Assembly (NCBI GenBank): GCA_026874595.1
Contig: CM049313.1
Coordinates: forward strand, 24,734,008 to 24,798,007
From: Sipunculus nudus
Lineage: Eukaryota > Annelida > Sipuncula > Golfingiida > Sipunculidae
Length of the DNA: 64,000 nt
Direction: 5' to 3'
The notes beneath the pieces are model-generated. The model worked only from the letters and a program-made list of their open reading frames with translations, was not told the DNA's origin and searched no databases. Made by a program: the position numbers and the translations under genes. Numbering within the stretch: the stretch's first letter is position 1; every line of letters begins with the position of its first letter. Below, one piece after another: positions 55,326-64,000 of this stretch.

Positions 55326-55375
55326 AATATAATTTAATATAATTTAATATAATTCAATATAATTTAATATAATAT
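55249..55375. repeat. (TA)n microsatellite plus 10-bp minisatellite
   Basis: TA units 55249-55320 with one CT break, then about five AATTTAATAT units to 55375. Confidence 0.97.
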
Positions 55376-56129
55376 AAGATAACAATATATAAGAATTTTA
55401 AGGAATTCTATCAATTCAATGAATATTATAATTAAATTTCCAACATATCAGCCGAGTTGAAGTCACGCGCAAATCATGTTGTATCCAGCAGTATATGAAA
55501 GTTCATCTGGAGACCTGTGGCGGTGGGGTTCTACGACGTAGCAGGTGTAGATATACACGGGAACCTGCAGCCGTGTACCTGCACACTTGCGGCTCACGGC
55601 ACAGGGGCGTTTTTGACAGATAAGACCCAAGCAGCAGCGGGCTAGAAAAGATGCCCTAAACTTTGCCTGCTTCACTTCAATCAGGCCTGTATCCTGCGGC
55701 TGGCGGGGATCCCGTACAGCGATCGAAAGCAAGTGCATAGAGACAAGGCCTATAGGCTTAATGCGAACCTGTGCAATGGGATATAAATCAGTTATAATGT
55801 TTCCATGCTGAACAGTTACTTTTAAAGGACATGTGTGACATGTATGTGTACAATGCAAGCACTGAACTAGTTGAACCCGAGTGCATGCACCAATTACACA
55901 AATGTCACAGTATAGGTACACACAACACAAAAAATGAATGTAAGTGGCACCACCAGTCTTGTGTACGAGAAAGTCATTAAAGATGTATCAACATAAACAA
56001 TTTCAGGCTTCAATTCACTCTTCGGCTATGTGCACAGATTCCTGTAACAACTAGATACAGGCAGGCGAAAGCGACCACGTGTATCCGCCGAAATCCGAGT
56101 AGTACAGGTGAAGTGAGGCATGGATTGAG

Positions 56130-56570
56130 TGGTAAGGGGAAGTTGAGTGAGATGGATGTCTGCAACGTAAACATGATTGGAAGTTGCACTAACTTGTGCC
56201 AATACTACAAATCACTCCTGAAAAAAGGGGTATTTGATTTATTCAACAAAAACAGTAAGGTAAGTGCCGCCATCTGTTTTGTTTACGAGAAAATTTTCCA
56301 AGATGGATGAAAATGCAAAATTTCATACCAATACCTTGACCAACTGTTAAGATATGAGCAATTTTCACCCAAAGCACATTTACGAATAGATGCCACGGGA
56401 AAAGGATTGTAGTTGGCGCCAACAGTCTTGAGTACAAGAGGGAGGAGTCCAAGATCTATGGATATGCACAATTCCAAGCCAATAATGCAAATCACTCCTG
56501 GAAAAGGGCATTTATTTATTCTATTGAAAACAGAAGCTAGGTGGCGCAACCTTTCTGGTTTACGTGACAG
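56130..56570 (+). repeat. Satellite copy, about 1.5 units of the 280-bp family
   Basis: TTTCCAAGATGGATGAAAATG, ATATGAGCAATTTTCACCCA, GGCGCCAACAGTCTTGAGTA and TCCAAGATCTATGGA match the 10-kb array in the same orientation. A fragment of the same family also occurs near 55940. Confidence 0.8.
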
Positions 56571-56964
56571 CTTTTCAAATCACTGCTTAAAATAACTTTT
56601 AATTAAACAGACTTGCACTGACTTGCAAACACCACACCAAGCTGTTTTAGTAGTCAGACTGCAGCGCATAGGCCTTTTTTCAATCACAGCACTGTGCCAA
56701 AGCTATTTATAGAACTGACATAGTCTAGGCCAAGGGCCAACATCAAGGCACTGGCGAATCTTGGCAATCTCCCAACTGTAAACCAAGTGCTGCCATCTGT
56801 TAAAAAAAGGGGTCCCTACTTGAAATAAATTTTCCCTCTACAAAATACTTTTCAGCTGACTTTTTATAAAAAAAGAAATCAGGAATATATTACAAATTAT
56901 TACAGATGCATACTGAATGCCAAATAATAATACAGATACATCTCACTGATGACAAATTTTTTAA

Positions 56965-58340
56965 TTAAGTTGGTGAGGGAAGCGCAGTCAAGCAACATCC
57001 ATATAGACTAAATCCAGAAAAGCAAAAGTATCTACAGGATGAGATTCAATATTTGCTGGACAATGATTTTATTGAACCTAGTAAGAGTAACTGGAGTTTA
57101 CCATGTTTTCTTATGCCAAAACCTGATGGAAGTTACCGTATGTGCACAGATTATCGAAAACTGAAGATTCCGAGGATCGATGATTGTATTGATAGAGTCG
57201 GTAGCTCCAGATATGTCTCCCAGTTTGACTTGTTAAAAGGATTCTGGCAAGTTCCGCTGACAGAACGAGCGAAAGAAGTGTCCGCATTTGTGACGCTCCA
57301 AGGACTGTACCAGTATAAAGTTATGCCGTTTGGCATGAAGAACTCGCCTGCCACGTTCCAGCGCCTCATCCATATGGTTGTCAAGGACATTCAGGGCCGC
57401 GACGCATATATTGATGACCTTATCGTGTACAGCGACACCTGGGAGAAACATCTGCAAATTCTTCGCGACCTCTTCGAAAGACACAGTGAAGCACGTCTGA
57501 CCTTCAACCTAGTAAAATCTAAGTTTTGTCATGCACAAGTAACATTTTTGAGTCATATTGTAGGGCAGGGTCAGGTAAAACCTATTGATGCTAAGATAGG
57601 TGCTATTTCTGCATTTCATAGACCAGAAAACAAAAAAACAAATAATGCGTTTTCTTAGTATGGTTGGATACTACAGGAAGCTTTGTCCAAATTTTGCTGC
57701 TGTAGCTGAACCTTTGACTAATTTGTTAAAAAAGAAACAAAAGTTTGTATGGAGTGTTCAGTGTGAAAATGCATTTCAGAAATTGAAAGCAATTCTGCAA
57801 AGTTCACCAGTTTTAGCAGCTCCAGACTTTTCTGTACCTTTTAAGTTAGCTGTAGATGCTAGTGATACTGCTGCTGGTGCTGTGTTGTTACAAGAAGGCA
57901 ATGATGGCATAGATCATCTAATTTGTTATTTCTCAAAAAAGTTTAATGCAAACCAGAAAAAATACTCCACTATTCAAAAGAATGTTTGGCTTTGAATTTG
58001 GCGTTGCAACACTTTGAAGTTTATGTTACTTCATCAGTCAGGCCTATCATTGTCTTCAGTGATCACAATCTCCTCACGTTAATGAACAAGTTGGGGTGTA
58101 AAAATCAAAGATTATTGAGGTGGAGTTTGTTCTTACAGGATTACAATTTGATATCATACACATTAAAGGGAAAGACAATGTACCTGCTGATTGCTTATCG
58201 AGATGTTTATGAAATATTGTAAACAAGATGTTTATGTAATGTTGTAAATAAGATGATTTTTGAGATGTAAAATTTTAGTGATTGTGATCGCAAAAAGAAA
58301 GTTTTCCGAGAATACTTTCTTTTTCTTACAGGAGGGGGAG
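56965..58340 (+). mobile_element. Ty3/gypsy retrotransposon pol fragment (RT and RNase H)
   Basis: Frames in order: an RT lead-in with KQHPYRLNPEKQKYL and DNDFIEPSKSNWSLP; RT palm FDLLKGFWQVPL, FGMKNSPATFQRL and catalytic YIDDLIVYSDTWEKH; after one frameshift near 57640 the RNase H with LAVDASDTAAGAVLLQEG and YFSKKFNANQKKYS; after another near 57990 FEVYVTSSVRPIIVFSDHN. It ends near the usual DNVPADCLSR block (third frame, about 58170) and passes directly into a polypurine tract GGAGGGGGAG. Integrase, protease and gag are missing and the frame is broken, so it is not autonomous. Confidence 0.93.
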
Positions 58341-59124
58341 TGTTACAAGTGCTCTTTTATTTTGTGACACGGGCGTAACTCGTGTTGTTGTTACATTTTA
58401 TGTTTAATCCGTACTGGTTGGACTCTCGTTGTCATGTGAGCCTTGAGCTTTCACGCCTTGTCGTGGGTAACGTGATGAGCCTGGTATGTGAAGAGACACA
58501 CGGCAATGTCTTTCTAGATAATTCCTGAAACGCGTGTTGTGCAGGAACTTATAGGCTGTTCGAGAAGTGGAAAATTCCCGGCTTGGGGTGTGAAGGTATA
58601 TAAAGGGGCTGTTTTTTAGAAAGGTAGGGCAGACAGGAGAGCAGATACCAGCGGACGCAGAAGCGTGTGTCAGATTCTAAGACCTTATCCGAAGAATGCG
58701 GCAATTATACATTTTCAAAGGTTTTCTCCTGGATTTTATACATTTGGACTTCGGTTTACCTTCTGTGTGGTTGCAAGAACTTTCCACTGGACTGTCGTTC
58801 TCCGAGAGTTTACAGTCAAAGGACTTATTGTGGTGACGGTGTTGGTATCGAGGTACTGTACCATTATCTTTCTGTGTGATTGTATTGACTTGTTGCTATA
58901 ACGTTGTTTTACTGTATAATTGTATTGATTTAGTGTATTGAAATATAAGGGTTGTTTTAAGAATAAATTATAGTTATTTATTAACAAAAAAACACTGACT
59001 TCTTTATTCATTCCCCTGGACATTTCACGCTGCCTAGTGTTGCATAATCTGATTTTTTAAATCTCCATTACAAAATTTGTGTTGATCACGCATACGTGAT
59101 CTGTTTATATTAGGTTCCGTAACA
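58341..59124 (+). mobile_element. 3' LTR of the Ty3/gypsy fragment (family reference copy)
   Basis: 784 bp, TGTTAC...GTAACA ends, directly after the polypurine tract. Contains TATATAAAGG at about 58598-58607 (likely promoter) and AATAAA at 58961-58966 (likely polyadenylation site), the order expected for U3-R-U5. Three more copies occur in the window at 3675, 50140 and 60565, all in the opposite orientation. Confidence 0.93.
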
Positions 59125-59369
59125 ATGTAAAGCCGTCTTTATATAACCTCACAGTGCTCATTACCTACGGTTGTTAACATTGCCTGGTATGATGACTAAT
59201 TTAAATCATAAATCAAATTTTTTTAAAAGCTTTAAAAAAACACTTGTCAATATTAACCATAGATAACCTGAAATCTAAATGTCTAGTGGCATGATGTAAA
59301 AGATGCTGATAAACTGGTGTCAGGCTAGATGTAACTGCTTCACACGGCTAACATATAAGGTAAAATGAC

Positions 59370-60340
59370 CCTATTCAATCTCCGTACTTCAGCCGAAAAA
59401 AAATAATTCATGTGGAACAATTGAAGACAATTATTATAAGAATTATTGTGGGGATTATTTTGTAAAATATTAAACAAATTGGCTTCAGTGGCGTCAGTTG
59501 AAAAAACGTTTTGCGGTTTATAACTCATAAAGGAAGATACAGCAAACTGGCTAAGTTCAGCATCCCGTTACTCAGCCAAAAATCACCATTTGAACAAACT
59601 TGAATTATAAACATCTGAGGATAATTGATGTCTCAGATTTAAGAATTTGGCCCAGTGGTTTTTGAGAAGAAGATCTTTGTAGCCACTGAGCTAAAATTGG
59701 CTGTTATGGCATATGACTAAATTCAGCTTCGCATAACTCAGCCATAAAACACTGTACAGAGACCATTTGAAGAAACTTCAGAAAGCACTACCCTAGAATA
59801 ATTTTTGTGCGATATTAACAATTTAGCCATATGGTCTCAGAAAAGAAGTTTTGTATAGCCCTCAGTATGATACAGGCACTGATAACCCCCGTACAAAAAA
59901 GTCCGTCGCAGGTGGCGTCACCAAAAACTCAATTTCAGATGAGACTCATGTGACCAACATTGGCATAAAATTTAGTGATGATAACTCCAGCCGTTTCTGA
60001 GATCGAAATTTTAATATGTATTTTGGACAGATGACTAAGTTCAACTTCCTGTAACTCAGCCGAAATCACTGAACTGGAACCATTCGAACAAACTTGAGAG
60101 AGATTGTTTCTGGAATTATGTCTGTGAAATATTGGACAATTTGGCTGGACGGTTTCGGAGAAGAAGATTTTTATAGGTTTTTAAGCTTTCCCCCTATAAA
60201 ATCAAAGTAAATGCAGATACACCCAAAAAAAATTTTATCCAATAAAGTTTGACATGTAACCGATTTGGAGCTGCTAGCCCTGACGGTTTCTGGGATGACA
60301 TGGGTTAACGTACGGACGGCTGACGGACGACGCTGCGCCA
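59370..60340 (+). repeat. Degenerate tandem repeat, units about 160-185 bp, with GGAC tail
   Basis: ACTCAGCCRAAAATCAC recurs near 59386, 59571, 59735 and 60054, with TTTGAACAAACTTG and GAGAAGAAGATTTTT. It ends in GTACGGACGGCTGACGGACG and GCTGCGCCACCGCATAAGC (to 60350), the same tail as the 15776-17582 element, and is cut by the LINE. Confidence 0.7.
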
Positions 60341-60349
60341 CCGCATAAG

Positions 60350-63045
60350 CAGACCTTGCAGACGAACTGCACCTGTAGCACGAGAACTGGGTCGCTACAA
60401 TATCGACATCGCAGCCATACCAGAAACCCGCCTGGCTGAGGAAGGACAGTTCACCAATAACAAAGGCGGCTACACATTCTTCTGGAGCGGACGAATTGTT
60501 GATGATGGACGAGAATCAGGAGTCGGTATCGCCTTCAAGACCAAACTGATCAGCAGTCTTATTGTGTTACGGAACCTAACAACAACAGATCACCTAATCG
60601 TGATCAGCGATACGGAGATACGGAGCTACGGAGTGTTACGGAGATAAAAGAATCAGATTCTGCAACACTAGGCAGCGTGAAATGTCTAAGGGAATTAATA
60701 AAGAAGTCAGTGATTTTTTGTTGACAAATAATTATAATTTATTTTTAGAAAATTCTAACAGTACAATACACTAAATCAATACAATTACACAGTACAACAA
60801 TAAAAATGTATAGTAACAGAGTGTCCGGATCCTAGGCTTTGATTTTGGATATCACCACTCTCACAGCTCAACAAGAGTCCTTTAAACCCATAATGCCCGT
60901 AAATAGTAATAATCCAAAGGCAAACTGGAGACAGTCCGTATTAAATCTGTTTTAAGTCCGTTAAACATCTGACACCACTGCAGTTATCGGTAAGGTCCAA
61001 AACTGACGAGAAGCTAGCAATCTTCGTGCTCATTGGTATTTTCCTTTCTGCCGGCTCTACACACACACCCTAAATTATAGCCTTCACCCGAAAATTCTAG
61101 AAATGGAAAATTCGAAAGAACAATACACACGTACATGAACAGACCTGAAACATCTAGAACAAAGAACGCTTTGTCTCTACGCTTCAGGCCCCCCAGCGCC
61201 CAACAAGCGGGGTTCCCATATCAACGAACTATGCCTGCGATAAACGAATCAGAATGTCAACAGACACGTGTAACACTCCTGCGCACAATAAAATAAACAC
61301 CTTTAACAATTGACCTACCCAAAGACACAATGATCGCCTCATGACGCTACAACTGTCATTAGGGAAGAACAAGAAGGCTACACTGTTTAGCTCATATACC
61401 GCTAATCCAGACACTATCAAGGACAAATTCTGCCAAAAACTAAATTCTCTCATTCGTAGCCAAGGGTACCGAACTGGTCAATCTCGGTGACTTCAATGCT
61501 CGAGTTTGAACAGACCACCAGGCCTGGGGGGGGGGGGGGAGGCATCGGCAGAAATGGTATCGGCAAGGGCAACAGCAATGGACCTCTGATCCTTAGGACC
61601 TGTATTACTCATGACCTCCTGATAACAAACACTGAATTTACCCAACCAAATTGCAACGAGGACACGTGGATGCGTACTAAAGCGAAACACAAGCATTTGA
61701 TGGACTCCATTATTAACAGGAAAGCAGACAGACAGGATGTCACATTCACCAAGGCTATGTTTGGTGTCGAGTGTTTGACCTACAGCATTCAAGCTTAACG
61801 TCATCCTTCAAGCGCTTCTCCTCTCCTGAGTGCTGATGGATCGGCCTTGATCACTGAGCATGCTAACACCGGTGGGCAGAGCTATTCAAGTCCGTTTTGA
61901 ATAGTCACTCTCCCATCAATGACGCCTGCCCAAAGTAGAAACAAACGATGCTCTCGACAACATACCCTCTGTCCAAGAAGTGGAGAAAGCCATCAAACAG
62001 ATCTCTTGTGGTAAAGCCCCAGACTCTTATGCCATTCCTGCTGAAATATACGACGCCGGCGGACCCATATTGACACAGAAACTCCCCGAGTTGTTCCTGT
62101 CCTTTTGGGAGAAAAGTACTCTGCTACAAGAATTTAACAGACGCTTCCATTGTCCAACTATACAATAGCAAAGCAAACAGACCGAGCTGTGACAACCACA
62201 GAGGGATTTCTTTGCTCAGCATTGCCAAAAAGATTCTTGCTAGATACACCTTAATCGCATCATTCTACGGTCTCCTACCAGGGAGTCGATGCGGTTTTTG
62301 TACTGGCCGTGGTACTGTTGAGATGGTCTTTGCCGCTCGTCAACTCCAAGAGAAATGCAAAGAATAATACCTTGACCTGTACATCACATTTGTCGACCTA
62401 ATAAAGTCATTCGACACTATCAGCCTTGACGGACTCTGGAAGATCATGGCCAAGTTTGGATGTCCTGACCGTTTATCACCTTCATAAACCAATGTTACGA
62501 TGGCATGATGGGGCGCGTCTTCGATGATGGTAAGGCATCTTCCGACTTTCCTGTAAGCAACGGCATAAAACAAGGCTGCGTTCTAGCTCCAGCATTAGTC
62601 AGCATGATGTTTTCTGCTATGCTAATAGATGCTTTTAACAAGGATGATCTGGAGTCGGTGTTAGATACCGGACAGATGGGAAACTCCTCAATCGCAGAAG
62701 ACTGAATGCCGTCAAGAAAGTCAGGAAAACTGTCATCCGTACTTGCTTTTTTGAAGACTGCGCCCTGAATGCATCTTCAGAATCAGACATGCAGCACAAC
62801 ATGAACAAGTTCACTCTTGTATGTGACAACTTCGGGCTTACCATCAGCAAAAAAAAAGCCTGAAGCGATGCATCAACCAGCACCAGGAAAGCAATATGAT
62901 GAACCCTCCATCATGGTGCATGGATCATATCTGAACATGTTGGACAAATTCACATATCCGGGGAGCACATTGTCAAAGACAGCAAACATAGATGACGAGG
63001 TCAACAGCAGAGCAGCAAAAGCCAGCATTGCGTACGTTATTTAAA
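60350..63045 (+). mobile_element. Decayed APE-endonuclease/RT LINE, interrupted by an LTR
   Basis: Endonuclease: RYNIDIAAIPETRLAEEG, GGYTFFWSGR, ESGVGIAFKTKLISSL up to 60564, resuming after the LTR with RLMTLQLSLGKNKKATLF (from about 61333). RT: SCGKAPDSYAIPAEIYDAGG (61999 on), YITFVDLIKSFDTI (62380 on), SNGIKQGCVLAPALVSMMFS (62557 on). The usual FADD box reads FFEDCALNASSESDM, so a catalytic Asp is lost. C-terminal YPGSTLSKTANIDDEVNSRA to a stop at 63042-63044. Multiple stops and shifts: inactive. Confidence 0.9.
60565..61308 (-). mobile_element. Solo LTR, copy D, inserted in the LINE, ATTG target duplication
   Basis: TGTTACGGAACC left end, CTTTAACA right end, ATTG at 60561-60564 and 61309-61312. 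Most diverged copy: about 744 bp, with a partly rearranged left end repeating GATACGGAG/CTACGGAG. LINE coding similarity resumes immediately to its right, proving order of insertion. Confidence 0.9.
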
Positions 63046-63289
63046 GATGACCGAGCGCCCATAGACATATATCTTAAATATCCTTTGATTGGAACATGCC
63101 TCAGAAGCTATGTTGGATTTTTGCGACCTTATACTAATGGGCTCAGAGATTAGCGTAAAGAGGGTATTACCTTTCATCACGGACTGTTATTAATGGTACA
63201 GACACATATGTAGATAACTGCACGGTTTCTGCTACAGGGCCATTTAGAGTAAGTAAAAATTATGAAAAGACATGTAAAGCAATACTTAC

Positions 63290-63347
63290 AACAACTCCGT
63301 CGGTAACAGGTGGACAAAATAGATCTAGCATAATATTCATAGCCAAC
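63290..63347 (-). CDS. Possible exon X3 of a minus-strand gene
   Basis: Strong acceptor TTTTCTTTCAG before 63347 and donor GTTGTT|GTAAGT at 63289. In phase with X2 it reads VGYEYYARSILSTCYRRSC; in another frame LAMNIMLDLFCPPVTDGVV, more membrane-like. Could be a 5' STRA6-like exon, but I see no decisive match. Confidence 0.35.
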
Positions 63348-63492
63348 CTGAAAGAAAATGTAAATACTCAGCATAAAGGAGTGACATTACCTTCACATTT
63401 ATCTTTTCATTTGACTAACGACAACCTTCTAAAACCAATCAACTAAAGGCAAAAACAATGATAATAATGAGAGAAAAAAATAAAATACTAAC

Positions 63493-63587
63493 CATGTTGG
63501 CCATGCTACCAAAATCTTTTGTCACAGAATAACCGATTATCATGAGAATCCGTCCAGGTATTGCACTGATATACCTGCTAGCAAGCA
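63493..63587 (-). CDS. Possible exon X2 of a minus-strand gene
   Basis: Acceptor ACGTTTTCGCAAG before 63587, donor AACATG|GTTAGT at 63492 (alternative TTTTG|GTAGCA upstream of it). Reads LASRYISAIPGRILMIIGYS then VTKDFGSMANM. Phase 1 in, matching X1. Confidence 0.35.
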
Positions 63588-63762
63588 CTTGCGAAAACGT
63601 ATGAAGTCCGTACTGCTTATTGTACACATATACTAATATATTATAACTAAAAACGTGATATGTACATCACATTTGTTGCACCTCTTATCAGTTCATCCGA
63701 ATAAGCACATTCCGTGATAATATATGTAATGTGAAAAAAAATAACAGTGCAACAATCCTTAC

Positions 63763-63836
63763 CGTTCTTCTCAGAATCTATATTTTGATAATCAGCCCAT
63801 AATGGTGTATACATTTGATGAAAACTCGCAGTTGTG
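63763..63836 (-). CDS. Possible exon X1 of a minus-strand gene
   Basis: Acceptor GGATTTAG before 63836, donor AACG|GTAAGG at 63762. 24 open codons: FHQMYTPLWADYQNIDSEKN. Soluble and acidic, plausible for the extracellular N-terminus of a STRA6-like protein, but unproven. Confidence 0.3.
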
Positions 63837-64000
63837 CTAAATCCTCAGTCAATATATATTCCATTCATTTTGAGTTTACAAAAAATGTGGGTTATGATGA
63901 CTTCAGATGATAACAATACTGATTTTATAACAACATTCATCATTAAATATATTTAAAATTTTGAAAGACAAAATAGTTCAAACTCGTTTACTGACCAGTA

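Noticed and set aside
55463-55930. 155-codon minus-strand open frame, Cys-rich at its start
   Set aside because: No recognisable domain, no clear start context or splice sites; longest random frame in a locally GC-rich patch. Not reported as a gene.

Overview
This window is intron-rich, AT-rich animal nuclear DNA. There are GT-AG introns of several kb, microsatellites, solo LTRs, several decayed non-LTR retrotransposons, a tRNA-derived SINE and long-period satellite arrays, and no bacterial-style gene packing. Repeat structures like those of bivalve 'pearl' or Helentron-associated elements, together with an invertebrate STRA6-like gene, suggest a marine mollusc or other lophotrochozoan. The organism is an inference.

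Two protein-coding genes can be supported exon by exon. (1) On the + strand, 2730-8945, lie the last four exons of a GMC-family FAD oxidoreductase of the choline/glucose dehydrogenase type. They carry the catalytic His and Asn motifs; the FAD-binding N-terminus is upstream of the window. (2) On the - strand, 48256 down to 14832, lie at least 13 exons of a STRA6-like multipass membrane receptor (vitamin A/retinol uptake family). Phases are continuous through the last eleven exons, and one intron is of the GC-AG type. At least one exon between 47.3 and 35.7 kb is unresolved. Three further phase-compatible exon-like blocks at 63.3-63.8 kb on the same strand may be its 5' exons or another gene. 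The two genes are convergent (tail to tail), separated by 14832-8945.

The rest is dominated by mobile DNA. 3.7-4.4 kb: solo LTR in an intron. 9.8-10.9 kb: ~280-bp satellite with a GGTGGCGCCACC palindrome. 13.5-13.7 kb: short tandem array ending in a perfect 27-bp-stem hairpin. 15.8-17.6 kb: probable complete Helentron-like element loaded with satellites; 18.4-19.8 kb: three more copies of its end. 25.7 kb: MITE. 26.6-29.0 kb: L1/Tx1-like LINE inside a satellite whose inverted copies lie at 30.7-31.2 kb. 36.0-36.4 and 53.1-53.3 kb: tRNA-derived SINE. 37.6-40.95 kb: decayed LINE split by a 1-kb satellite-bearing insertion. 50.1-50.9 kb: solo LTR. 57.0-59.1 kb: 5'-truncated Ty3/gypsy pol with its 3' LTR. 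60.3-63.0 kb: endonuclease/RT LINE interrupted by a solo LTR of the same LTR family.

The most unusual observation is that two STRA6-like exons each sit at the edge of a decayed minisatellite whose unit contains the exon's own 5' edge and 3' splice site, so the arrays look as if they were seeded by the exon-intron junction.
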